NCBI GenBank assembly: GCA_905211645.1
Contig: CAJMBK010000002.1
Span: 94,318 to 158,317 of the forward strand
DNA: 64,000 nucleotides
Source: an uncultured Caryophanales bacterium
GTDB lineage: Bacteria; Bacillota_I; Bacilli_A; RFN20; CAG-288
Direction: 5' to 3'
This document shows positions 56,163 to 64,000 of the stretch, one piece after another. Each line of letters begins with the position of its first letter. Within the stretch, counting starts at the first letter, position 1. Made by a program: the position numbers and the translations under genes. The notes beneath the pieces are model-generated. The model was not told the DNA's origin. It saw nothing but the letters and a program-made list of their open reading frames with translations, and did not search any database.

Positions 56163-58574
56163 ATGGTACAAAACAAAAAATACATTGTCTTCCCTTCCAA
56201 TTACGATATTGCATTACCAGGCTTGAACCAAAGTATTCAAGTTTCTCAAAAATACGATAAGAATGTTTTTTCTAAATTGAATGAAGGTGATGAATTTGTC
56301 TTCGCAAAGAGTTTTAAACCAAATGTTTACAACGATTTTGACGATGTAATTTTACCTGCAGTCAAGAATGTTGGTGTTTTATGTAAGATCAATCACATCG
56401 AAAGAGGTGAAGTCTTCACAAACGTTGAATTCACCGGCATCAAGATTGTCAAACTTTTCGATTTCGATTTGGATTCTGAAAACGCAGTTGTTGTCTGTTC
56501 AACCGAAGATAAAGTTGACGATAGAGTTTACGAAGATGTTATTAAATATGATAAGCTTGCTCAATTCCAAGCAAATTATAATCATATCAGAACCAAGTAT
56601 TCTCAACTCCCAGCTTTACCAGATTTCAGCAACGTTTTAATCGATGATATTCCATATCTCATCGCTGCTTTCATTGACTGTTCCGTCGACAACAAAGTTG
56701 CCTTGATTGAACAGAATAACGTTGTCGATAGATTCAGAATTTTAACTAACGAAATTGGAAGATTTGCTCAAGATAGCAAGATCGATTTTGAAATTGAAAA
56801 GAAAGTTAATGCTGCTATCGAAAAGAATCAAAGAGAATTTATTCTCAGAGAAAGAGCAAAACAAGTTAAAAACTTGCTCAAAGAATTTGATGGTGATGAT
56901 CCAGATGAAGTTTATGAAAAAGTCATCAACGAACATCCAGAATACTTCCCACCACACATTCTCAAAGCAATCAAAGTTGAACTTGGTCGTTTACAAGGTT
57001 TACCAGGTTCCTCACAAGAAGCAAATATGATTAAGACATACTTGGATGTCATCATCAATTTGCCATACTATCGTTCCAGCAAGGATAACGAAGATATCAA
57101 CTCCGTTATCAAGGTTTTAAATGAAGATCATTACGGTCTTGAAAAGCAAAAAGATCGTATCGTTCAATATCTTGCTGTCAAACAATTAACCAATTCACTC
57201 AAATCACCTATTCTCTGCTTATTTGGCCCTCCAGGTGTTGGTAAGACATCTTTAGCCATTTCAATCGCAAGAGCTCTTGGCAGAAAATTTGCTAAGATTT
57301 CATTAGGTGGTGTTCATGATGAATCAGAAATCCGTGGTCACAGAAGGACCTATTTAGGTGCTTTACCAGGTAAAATCATCACAGCATTATTAAATTGCCA
57401 AGTTAATAACCCAGTTATTCTTCTTGACGAAGTCGATAAGTTGCAAGATGGTGGTTACCATGGTGACCCATCTTCAGCATTGCTTGAAGTTCTTGATCCT
57501 GAACAAAATTATCGTTTCCAAGACAACTACTTAGGTCAAGAAGTTGATTTATCTAACGTTTTATTCATCTGTACTGCAAACGATATTTCCAAGATTCCTG
57601 CTCCTTTACGTGATAGACTTGAACTCATTCCTTTATACACATACACAAAGGATGAGAAGATGCATATCGCTAAAGAATACCTTTTGGATTTGGAATACGC
57701 TGCAAACGGTGTTTCTAAAGACATCCTCACATTCAAAGATGAAGCCATCGACTACATCATTGAATACTACACCAGAGAAGCTGGTGTCAGATCTTTAAGA
57801 AGACAACTCGGTACTATCATGAGAAAATTCGCTGTTAAGTATCTTGAAGCTAACAAGAATTTGACCATGGAAGTTACTGTTGATATCGTCAAGGAATTCC
57901 TTGGTAAGGAAATCTTCCACCATGACAAGAAAGTTGAGAATTCTCAAGTTGGTATTGTCAACGGCTTGGCTTACACCGATGCCGGCGGGGAACTTTTAAA
58001 GATTGAAGTTAACACCTTCCCAGGTAAAGGTAATTTGATTCGTACCGGTAACCTTGGTGATGTTATGAAGGAAGCTTGCGTCGCTGCTTTAACTTACTTG
58101 AAGACTAACGCCTACAAGTTTGGTATCGACAACGAATACTTCTCACATAACGATATTCATATTCACTTCCCAGACACTGCAACTCCTAAGGATGGTCCAA
58201 GTGCTGGTATTGCCACTGCTCTTGTTATCTTATCTGCAATCACCGGTTGTAGAATCAGAAACGATGTTGCAATGACAGGTGAAATTGACCTTCGTGGTAA
58301 TGCTTTACCTATCGGTGGTTTAAGAGAAAAGACTCTTGCTGCTGTTAGAGAGCATGTCACAACCGTTCTCTGCCCTAAGGAGAACCACTCTGATGTCCTT
58401 GAACTTCCTAAGGAGATTACCGATAACATCGATATCAAAGAAGTTAGTACATTAGATGAAGTTATTCCATTAGCATTTTTAGATAATCCTATTAAAGATG
58501 TTTCTACAACTGCTAAGCCAGAGATCAAAATCCCTGTAAAAAGAACTAGAAAAACAGCTGTTAAGGAAATGTAA
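56163..58574 (+). CDS. lon: ATP-dependent protease Lon
   Basis: AAA+ serine protease, 803 aa. N-terminal substrate domain (LPGLNQSIQVSQKYDKNVF), Walker A LFGPPGVGKTSL, Walker B VILLDEVDKL, and a P-domain with catalytic dyad S680 (KDGPSAGIA) and K723 (GGLREK). GGAGGATTAATT precedes the ATG. engB follows after 2 nt. A CIRCE-like site lies upstream, indicating heat-shock control by HrcA. Confidence 0.96.
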   Translation: MVQNKKYIVFPSNYDIALPGLNQSIQVSQKYDKNVFSKLNEGDEFVFAKSFKPNVYNDFDDVILPAVKNVGVLCKINHIERGEVFTNVEFTGIKIVKLFDFDLDSENAVVVCSTEDKVDDRVYEDVIKYDKLAQFQANYNHIRTKYSQLPALPDFSNVLIDDIPYLIAAFIDCSVDNKVALIEQNNVVDRFRILTNEIGRFAQDSKIDFEIEKKVNAAIEKNQREFILRERAKQVKNLLKEFDGDDPDEVYEKVINEHPEYFPPHILKAIKVELGRLQGLPGSSQEANMIKTYLDVIINLPYYRSSKDNEDINSVIKVLNEDHYGLEKQKDRIVQYLAVKQLTNSLKSPILCLFGPPGVGKTSLAISIARALGRKFAKISLGGVHDESEIRGHRRTYLGALPGKIITALLNCQVNNPVILLDEVDKLQDGGYHGDPSSALLEVLDPEQNYRFQDNYLGQEVDLSNVLFICTANDISKIPAPLRDRLELIPLYTYTKDEKMHIAKEYLLDLEYAANGVSKDILTFKDEAIDYIIEYYTREAGVRSLRRQLGTIMRKFAVKYLEANKNLTMEVTVDIVKEFLGKEIFHHDKKVENSQVGIVNGLAYTDAGGELLKIEVNTFPGKGNLIRTGNLGDVMKEACVAALTYLKTNAYKFGIDNEYFSHNDIHIHFPDTATPKDGPSAGIATALVILSAITGCRIRNDVAMTGEIDLRGNALPIGGLREKTLAAVREHVTTVLCPKENHSDVLELPKEITDNIDIKEVSTLDEVIPLAFLDNPIKDVSTTAKPEIKIPVKRTRKTAVKEM

Positions 58575-58576
58575 CT

Positions 58577-59143
58577 GTGGAAAATATCAATTTTACAAAT
58601 GTAAAGTTTATAAAGTCTGCTCCTGAGAAAAAAGACTTCCTCTTCGATAGAAGTGGAGTCCTCTTTCTTGGCAAATCAAATGTTGGTAAATCTTCTTTTA
58701 TCAATATGATTTTGCAAAGAAAAAATCTCATGAAAGTTTCCTCAACTCCTGGAAGAACAAGAATGTTAAATTACACTCTTATCGATGATAAATTCTATTT
58801 TATCGATGCTCCAGGGTACGGATACTTCAAAAAACCTGCTGATTTTGAAAATATGATGCTTGATTATTTTCAATCTCAAAAAGGTACTTGTAAACTTTGT
58901 TTTGTACTAGTTGATTCACGTCGTTTGCTAAGTCAAGACGACAAGCAGATTATCTCTTTAATTGCCGAAAACGCTATTCCATTTGTTGTTATCTACACCA
59001 AAAAAGATAAGCTCAAACAAAAGGAATTGCACCTAGTTAAAAAGGAGATTGAAACTACAAATTATCCAAGTTTAATCGTTTCAAACTTGGATCAAAATAG
59101 TTTTATTAGAGTCAGAGAAATCATCTCTGAAAAGATTGATTAG
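58577..59143 (+). CDS. engB: Ribosome biogenesis GTPase YsxC/EngB
   Basis: GTPase needed for 50S assembly. G1 FLGKSNVGKSSFIN, G2 STPGRTRMLNY, G3 DAPGYGY and G4 TKKDK. The start is GTG, 2 nt after the lon stop, with AAGGAAAT inside the end of lon. Order lon-engB is common in Bacillota. Length 188 aa. Confidence 0.95.
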   Translation: MENINFTNVKFIKSAPEKKDFLFDRSGVLFLGKSNVGKSSFINMILQRKNLMKVSSTPGRTRMLNYTLIDDKFYFIDAPGYGYFKKPADFENMMLDYFQSQKGTCKLCFVLVDSRRLLSQDDKQIISLIAENAIPFVVIYTKKDKLKQKELHLVKKEIETTNYPSLIVSNLDQNSFIRVREIISEKID

Positions 59144-59145
59144 AT

Positions 59146-59171
59146 ACGTGCCCATGCGGCACGTTTTTTCT
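59146..59171 (+). terminator. Terminator after engB
   Basis: ACGTGCC/GGCACGT stem, 5-nt loop, TTTTTT. Confidence 0.88.
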
Positions 59172-59199
59172 TGTTTTTAGGATGTTACTTTAATAAAAT
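59171..59199 (+). promoter_or_regulatory. valS promoter
   Basis: TTGTTT, 17-nt spacer, TAAAAT, placed just before the T-box leader. Confidence 0.55.
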
Positions 59200-59205
59200 T
59201 ATCAT

Positions 59206-59404
59206 ACAAGCGAAGACCAGAAGGTTGACAATTTGATTTGTTTATAGAGAAGCTCGCTGAAGTTGGAAAGAGCGAAACTAAAATTGTCATAGTCGTCTGC
59301 GAGCTATTTTTAAATGAGTGCGAAGACTTTTCTTCGAATTAAGGTGGTACCGCGGGGTTGACCTCCGTCCTTAGATAATAATTGTTTCATTTTTTAACGG
59401 AGGT
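59206..59404 (+). promoter_or_regulatory. T-box leader of valS, apparently translational
   Basis: The T-box core AAGGTGGTACCGCG is at 59341-59354, preceded by stem III (CGAAGA/TCTTCG). Stem I has GACAATTT/AAATTGTC and a GUC at 59292-59294 placed as a Val specifier. Uncharged tRNA-Val would stabilise the antiterminator-like fold. The competing helix is ACCTCCGT (59361-59368) with ACGGAGGT (59397-59404), which contains the valS Shine-Dalgarno. No T-run follows it. T-box identity is firm, the mode of control is inferred. Confidence 0.88.
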
Positions 59405-59411
59405 TTTAACT

Positions 59412-62000
59412 ATGAATATAAAAATGGACAAAAATTATGATGCCAAGAAAGTCGAATTAGGAAAGGAAGATTTCTGGGATCAAAACCACTACCATGAGGC
59501 AAATAAGCCTGAAAACAAACACAAAAAACCTTTTTCAATGATTGTTCCTCCACCAAACGTCACCGGTATTTTACATATCGGTCATGCTTTAAACACCGTC
59601 ACATTGGACGTTGTTGCTAGATACAAACGTTTGAGAGGTTACGATGTTTTATTCCTTCCTGCTATGGATCATGCTGGTATTGCAACTCAAGCAGTTGTTG
59701 AGAAAAAACTTCGTGCTGAAGGTATCGATAAATATCAAATTGGCAGAGAAAAATTCCTTGAGTATTCTTGGCAATGGAAAGAAAAATACGGTGAATACAT
59801 CCATAAACAATGGAAAGCTTTAGGTATCGGCATGGATTTCACCAAGGAAAGATTTACCTTGGATGAGAAAGCAAATTATGCAGTCAACAAGGTTTTCAAA
59901 ACTCTTTATGACCAAGGTTTAATCTATCAAGGTGAAAGAATCATCAACTGGGATCCAGAGCTTAATACCGCATTATCAAATATTGAAATCGAACACAAAG
60001 AAGTTCCAGGAAAGTTCTATTATTTCAAATATCGCTTTGCTAACAATCCTGAAAAGTTCTTAGAAGTTGCTACCACCAGACCTGAGACAATGTTTGGTGA
60101 TACTGCAGTTGTTTTTAACCCTAAGGATGAAAGATATAAAGGTCTTGAAGGTGAATATGTTATCAATCCTGCAAATGGAGAAAAGTTACCATTAATTGGT
60201 GATATCTATGTTGACATCTCCTTTGGTACTGGTGTCATGAAATGTACTCCAGCTCACGATCCAAACGACTTTGAAATTGCAAAAAGACACAATTTAGCCA
60301 TGCCTAAGATAATGAATCTTGATGGTACCATGAACGAAAATTGTCCTAAAGAATATCAAAATCTTGACAGATATGCAGCTAGAGAAAAAGTCGTTGAAAA
60401 GATTAAAAACGACGGTAATTTAATTAAGATTGTAGATATCGTTCACCAAGTTGGTCACTCCGAAAGATCACACGTTGTTGTTGAACCAATGCTTTCCAAG
60501 CAATGGTTTATCAAGATGAAACCTCTTGTCGAAGATGTTTTATCCTTCCAAAAGAGCAAGGATAGAACTCATTTCTTACCTTCAAGATTTACAAAGATTT
60601 TTGAACGTTGGCTTAAAGATGCTGATGATTGGTGCATCTCCAGACAACTCTGGTGGGGTCATAGAATTCCTGTCTACACCAACAAAGAAACTGGTGAAGT
60701 TGTCTGTTCCGAAACTCCATTAGATAACAATTTATACAAACAAGATGAAGATGTTTTAGACACTTGGTTCTCATCAGCTCTTGCTCCTTTTGCCTTCCTT
60801 GGTTGGCCTGAGAGCACAGATTTGCTCGAGAGATTCTATCCACTTGATGTTATGATCACCGCTTACGATATCATCTTTTTCTGGGTTGCAAGAATGAGTA
60901 TTCAAGGTGTTCATTTCACCGATAAGATGCCATTTAAGACAGTTTTTATTCACGGTTTAGTCAGAGATACTAACGGTAAGAAGATGTCAAAATCTTCAGG
61001 TAATGGTATCGATCCATTCGAAGTTATCGATAAATACGGTTGCGATTCATTACGTTATTCAATCGTTACCGGTGGTACTCCAGGTCTTGATATTTCCTAC
61101 TCCACCGCAAATATTGAATTTGCTAAGGTTTATCTCAACAAAGTTTGGAACGCATCAAGATTTTTACTCACATCCATCCCAGATAACTACAACTTCAAGA
61201 AACTTTCCAGCAAGGATTTCACTGTTTTGGAACACTATCTTTTCAACAACTTCAACGAAACTATCAAGAAAGTTAAAAAGAATATGGATAACTATGAGTT
61301 AGGTTTGGCATCACAAACATTGTACGCATTCGTTTACGATGTTTTCTGCTCCAACTACGTCGAAATGGTTAAACATGATTTAAAGAATGGTTCTGATAAG
61401 AGAAAAGATGTCATCTACTCAACATTAGTCAGAGTTATCAAAGATATCTTAGTCATGCTCTTCCCATTTGCTCCATTTATTTCTGAAGAAATCTATTCTT
61501 ACATTCCAAATCACTTGAATTCTATCTACGAAGAAAAATATCCAACAATTTTAAGAAATGTCGATAAGAATAAAGCTCAAATCGGAACTTTGATTGTTGA
61601 GATGGTTAAGTTCGTTAGAAACTTCAAGATGGAAAATAAATTAGGTATCTCCTCACCTGTTGATATCGATTTATCCTTAACTGCAGAGAATGAAGAATTA
61701 TTCGATTTTATTGCTGATATCTTGAAGAACTTAGTCTTTGCTAAGGAAGTTAGAAAAGTTTCAGCAGATACTGAAGGCTTAAGAAAGTTTGCTTCCATCG
61801 GTTTGAAGGTTAATGTTGATAAATCCATGGAAAACGATGCTATCGAAAAACGTATCGCTTATTTAAACGATGAAATTGCATTCTTAGATAAGATGTTGAA
61901 TAATCCAAACTTTACTTCCAGAGCAAAGAAGGAAGTCGTCGATCAAAAGGTTGCAAGACGTGCAGAGCTAGTCAAAGAACTCGAATCTTACAAAAAATAA
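59412..62000 (+). CDS. valS: Valyl-tRNA synthetase
   Basis: Charges tRNA-Val. HIGH is at 55-58 (PPPNVTGILHIGHALN) and KMSKS at 524-528. The editing domain (TTRPETMFGDTAV), anticodon-binding region and C-terminal coiled coil are present in 862 aa. I choose the ATG 8 nt after GGAGG. A TTG 30 nt upstream lies inside the leader and would put the Shine-Dalgarno in the gene. Confidence 0.97.
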   Translation: MNIKMDKNYDAKKVELGKEDFWDQNHYHEANKPENKHKKPFSMIVPPPNVTGILHIGHALNTVTLDVVARYKRLRGYDVLFLPAMDHAGIATQAVVEKKLRAEGIDKYQIGREKFLEYSWQWKEKYGEYIHKQWKALGIGMDFTKERFTLDEKANYAVNKVFKTLYDQGLIYQGERIINWDPELNTALSNIEIEHKEVPGKFYYFKYRFANNPEKFLEVATTRPETMFGDTAVVFNPKDERYKGLEGEYVINPANGEKLPLIGDIYVDISFGTGVMKCTPAHDPNDFEIAKRHNLAMPKIMNLDGTMNENCPKEYQNLDRYAAREKVVEKIKNDGNLIKIVDIVHQVGHSERSHVVVEPMLSKQWFIKMKPLVEDVLSFQKSKDRTHFLPSRFTKIFERWLKDADDWCISRQLWWGHRIPVYTNKETGEVVCSETPLDNNLYKQDEDVLDTWFSSALAPFAFLGWPESTDLLERFYPLDVMITAYDIIFFWVARMSIQGVHFTDKMPFKTVFIHGLVRDTNGKKMSKSSGNGIDPFEVIDKYGCDSLRYSIVTGGTPGLDISYSTANIEFAKVYLNKVWNASRFLLTSIPDNYNFKKLSSKDFTVLEHYLFNNFNETIKKVKKNMDNYELGLASQTLYAFVYDVFCSNYVEMVKHDLKNGSDKRKDVIYSTLVRVIKDILVMLFPFAPFISEEIYSYIPNHLNSIYEEKYPTILRNVDKNKAQIGTLIVEMVKFVRNFKMENKLGISSPVDIDLSLTAENEELFDFIADILKNLVFAKEVRKVSADTEGLRKFASIGLKVNVDKSMENDAIEKRIAYLNDEIAFLDKMLNNPNFTSRAKKEVVDQKVARRAELVKELESYKK

Positions 62001-62027
62001 AAATTTTAAAAATATTTTTTAATTTTT

Positions 62028-62061
62028 TCTCCTTTCATGCGATATATAGGGTGAAAGGAGA
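62028..62061 (+). promoter_or_regulatory. Hairpin hiding the ribosome binding site of the small peptide gene
   Basis: TCTCCTTTCA/TGAAAGGAGA, a perfect 10-bp stem with a 14-nt loop. The right arm contains the GAAAGGAG used by the next ORF. The stem would block translation unless opened, and TTTTT follows, so it could also end the valS transcript. Confidence 0.55.
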
Positions 62062-62068
62062 TTTTTAT

Positions 62069-62251
62069 ATGAGGAGAGTATTATCTAGAGAAGAGATGGA
62101 TGAGGTTAAAGGTAATGAGGCGATATCGTTAACTTCTGTTATTGCAGTTCTTGCAGTAAGCTTATTAATTTCAGTTGCCTATCGCTTCTTTGTATCGGAG
62201 AAAGGTAGTGCTGTTTTACCAGGAGGATTCACTTTCACATGGGGCAAATAA
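62069..62251 (+). CDS. Small peptide, possible bacteriocin-like precursor (60 aa)
   Basis: The N-terminus MRRVLSREEMDEVKG resembles the double-glycine leader pattern (L-S-x-x-E-M-x-x-V-x-G-G), with Asn for the second Gly. A hydrophobic segment (SLTSVIAVLAVSLLISVAY) and a Gly-rich tail (VLPGGFTFTWGK) follow, like small class II bacteriocins. The next ORF overlaps its last 13 bases. No exporter or peptidase gene is nearby, so the secretion idea is tentative. It may simply be a small membrane protein. Confidence 0.5.
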   Translation: MRRVLSREEMDEVKGNEAISLTSVIAVLAVSLLISVAYRFFVSEKGSAVLPGGFTFTWGK

Positions 62252-62382
62252 ATAAGAAAAAGGTGAATCTCAAGATTTTAATTCCGAGTTTAGTTGGTTT
62301 GATGCTTTTAATAAGCCTTGTAAGCTTCTATTTTATCTTCAGCGAGATGAAATTTATTTCACCGATTTACAACTATTTGTGA
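62239..62382 (+). CDS. Small membrane protein (47 aa) overlapping the peptide gene
   Basis: ATG with AGGAGG 12 nt upstream, inside the end of the preceding gene. The product has a basic start (MGQINKKKVNLKI), then one hydrophobic helix of about 20 residues (IPSLVGLMLLISLVSFYFIF) and a short tail. If the first gene is a toxin or bacteriocin, this is the natural candidate for immunity protein. Confidence 0.5.
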   Translation: MGQINKKKVNLKILIPSLVGLMLLISLVSFYFIFSEMKFISPIYNYL

Positions 62383-62525
62383 GGAGCGGACATATGTGCC
62401 AATGATGTCACAAATTTCACTTGCCAAAGTTACATAAAACATTGATGTATATATTTAAAACTTTTGATAAGTGATTATGATATATTATTATCAATATTGT
62501 TCAGGTCGTAAGGAGAATTTTTACT

Positions 62526-63704
62526 ATGGCAAAGAAAATACTCGATCAAGCTGAAATGACTGTTATTTATAACGAAGCAGTTGAAAACTTAAAAAATTAT
62601 AAAAAGGTTGAAAGATCAATCAACAAGTTGTTTAAGAATGCCTTGAATAACCATGGTAAAAGTTTGTATGTTTTAGGTATCATCACCCGTTCTGGCTACC
62701 GTGATATTAAGAAGAACACAGTTGAAAGTAAGAAATATTTAACTCGTGCATTCGATCTCTTGGTTCAAGAAAAGGAAGCAGGTGATGCAGCTGCAACCTA
62801 CATGGTTGGTACCTACTACTTCTACGGTTATGGCAATGTTGAACAAGATATTGACGAAGCAATTAAGATCTTAGACTTAGCCTACAATTTAGGTGATGTC
62901 GAAGCAGCAAAACTTCTCTACAATTACTATAAGGAAAATGAAGAGAATGAACTTGCTGAACATTATTCTCAACTTGCTTTGAATTCCGATTACAAGCCTG
63001 TTGTTGATAATAAGGTTGTTGAAACTGCTAAGACTTCATCACCTGCCCCTGAAGTTAGAGAAGAGTCTGAAGCTATCATCAAATCTAACTATCAACCATT
63101 CACCTCTTCAATCGATGAAATCAAAGATGACACATACTACGATTTCAAGATCAGAGAGAAACATAGAGATAACAACAAAGTTATCGGCTATATTAATAAG
63201 ATTAATAGAAGTCCAGAATACTTACATCGTGAAGAACTTGAAAAGTTGAAAGTCTATGCCGATGCAGGTAGCTTGGACGCAGCAACTTATATCGGTTGCT
63301 ACTTCAATCACAGAGATAGTCAAAGTCCTGAAAATGAGCAAATCGCTTTACACTATTTGAATAAAGCTATCGAACTTGGTTCTATCAGCTCCATTTACGA
63401 ACTTGGCTTACTCTACATCAACAGCACTTCCGAGTTAAAGGATGAACATAAAGGTTTAAATTATGTTGATACCGCAGCAAGAAAAGGCTACACCAAAGCT
63501 CTCGAGTATTTGGGTAATGTCTATCACGAAGGAAAATTCGTTTTTAGAAACGATTCCATCGCAAGAAAATTCTACATCCTTGCTGCAAATCGTGGTTTAG
63601 GTTCCGCATACTATCATTTAGCACAACTTGATTTTATGTCAGGACACCAAAGTGAAGGCTTAATTAACTTACAAAAAGCCAGAGTTAACGGCTATTCTTG
63701 CTAA
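62526..63704 (+). CDS. Sel1-like repeat protein
   Basis: A 392-aa soluble protein. Helical repeats occur in two blocks, about residues 40-150 and 245-390, with the Sel1 pattern A-x-x-x-L-G-x-x-Y-x-x-G (for example AATYMVGTYYFYGYGNVEQD, LEYLGNVYHEGKF and GSAYYHLAQL). A Lys/Glu/Pro linker separates them. Sel1 proteins act as interaction scaffolds. AAGGAGAATTTTTACT precedes the ATG. The partner is unknown. Confidence 0.85.
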   Translation: MAKKILDQAEMTVIYNEAVENLKNYKKVERSINKLFKNALNNHGKSLYVLGIITRSGYRDIKKNTVESKKYLTRAFDLLVQEKEAGDAAATYMVGTYYFYGYGNVEQDIDEAIKILDLAYNLGDVEAAKLLYNYYKENEENELAEHYSQLALNSDYKPVVDNKVVETAKTSSPAPEVREESEAIIKSNYQPFTSSIDEIKDDTYYDFKIREKHRDNNKVIGYINKINRSPEYLHREELEKLKVYADAGSLDAATYIGCYFNHRDSQSPENEQIALHYLNKAIELGSISSIYELGLLYINSTSELKDEHKGLNYVDTAARKGYTKALEYLGNVYHEGKFVFRNDSIARKFYILAANRGLGSAYYHLAQLDFMSGHQSEGLINLQKARVNGYSC

Positions 63705-63740
63705 TTAAGAATCACAAATCACCCTCTTAAGAAAAATTTA

Positions 63741-63792
63741 ACGGGAAGTGAAGAAAAAATGTAAATTTCTCTTTGCTTTCCGTTTTGTTTTT
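63741..63792 (+). terminator. Terminator after the Sel1 gene
   Basis: Long imperfect stem ACGGGAAG.../...CTTTCCGT followed by TTTTGTTTTT. Confidence 0.75.
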
Positions 63793-63875
63793 GCTAAACT
63801 ATTCAAGCGTTTTGCGGAAGAAGCGATTAAAAATTATTTTCAAAAAAGTTAGTTAAAAATTTCTTAAAAAAGTAC

Positions 63876-63904
63876 TTGACTAACAAAGTTAAATTTGAAA
63901 TAAT
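63876..63904 (+). promoter_or_regulatory. Probable rRNA operon promoter
   Basis: TTGACT, 17-nt spacer, AATAAT, with a strongly A/T-rich upstream region like an UP element. The downstream leader matches rRNA leaders, see the next entry. Confidence 0.6.
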
Positions 63905-64000
63905 TAATAACGCTGTCACCGAAAAACAGCACGGAAAAATTGTTTTTTGAAAACTGAAAACTACAACACAAATTAAACACTATAAAGTCAATTTATAAGT
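63905..64000 (+). other. Probable rRNA operon leader at the right edge
   Basis: A short hairpin GCTGT/ACAGC at 63912-63928 is followed by TTTTTTGAAAACTGAAAAC, the phrase common in Bacillota rRNA leader or spacer sequences. The mature 16S gene would start outside the window. No rRNA sequence itself is seen. Confidence 0.5.

Noticed and set aside
1..64000. Mollicute code with TGA as Trp
   Set aside because: Trp codons in clear genes are TGG, and TGA ends several frames (for example 14028, 29700, 62380).
1..64000. CRISPR arrays
   Set aside because: No regularly spaced direct repeats were seen.

Overview
The window comes from a low-GC bacterium with a single membrane and standard code: Trp is TGG, and TGA is used as a stop (for example at 14028, 29700 and 62380). 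Lipobox signal peptides, a T-box leader, a CIRCE operator, an rpsO/truB/ribF neighbourhood and fermentative genes (acetate kinase, lactate/malate dehydrogenase family) fit Bacillota, probably an uncultured gut lineage near Erysipelotrichia or Mollicutes. The taxonomy is inference from gene content and composition.

Layout. 0-5.5 kb: three tandem genes for surface starch-binding proteins and a type I pullulanase. 5.5-9.2 kb: ribF, truB and rpsO on the minus strand, interrupted by a plus-strand TtcA-GNAT fusion. 9.6-13.7 kb: purine permease, a DUF5677-like protein and RlmD. 13.8-30.0 kb: an accessory island. It holds a five-gene cassette (small protein, 846-aa protein with an internal sigma region 4, GHKL ATPase, two unknown proteins), a DUF4143 remnant, a WYL-type regulator, a badly decayed PolC fragment, a DUF7662-PD-(D/E)XK nuclease with a nonsense-split partner, an IS110-family element with three nonsense codons, and an FtsH-like protein without membrane segments. 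30.0-43.5 kb: housekeeping (mntP, hpt, thioredoxin, TraX-like, CPBP protease, a 1454-aa membrane-anchored protein, DegV, YigZ-like, CBS protein, two Arg tRNAs, nrnA, an ABC-F protein). 43.5-48.4 kb: a nonsense-broken YgiN-like monooxygenase, two lipoproteins with thioredoxin-type Cys motifs, ackA and a dehydrogenase. 48.5-62 kb: a run of a degenerate Fe-ADH-like gene, glgB, glgP, dUTPase, tig, lon, engB and valS. 62-64 kb: a tiny two-gene locus that may be a bacteriocin-like peptide plus a small membrane protein, a Sel1-repeat gene, then what looks like an rRNA operon promoter running off the right edge.

How the genes work together. The extracellular pullulanase and starch-binding proteins supply alpha-glucans, glgB and glgP make and mobilise intracellular glycogen, and the dehydrogenase and ackA point to fermentation. 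tig and lon form a proteostasis pair, with a CIRCE-like site placed over the lon promoter. valS is controlled by a T-box whose alternative hairpin appears to hide the Shine-Dalgarno sequence rather than end transcription.

The best candidate for an undescribed system is the five-gene cassette at 13.8-20.1 kb. Its genes overlap or nearly touch, and its gene content is of the defence-island kind, but I could not match it to a named system.
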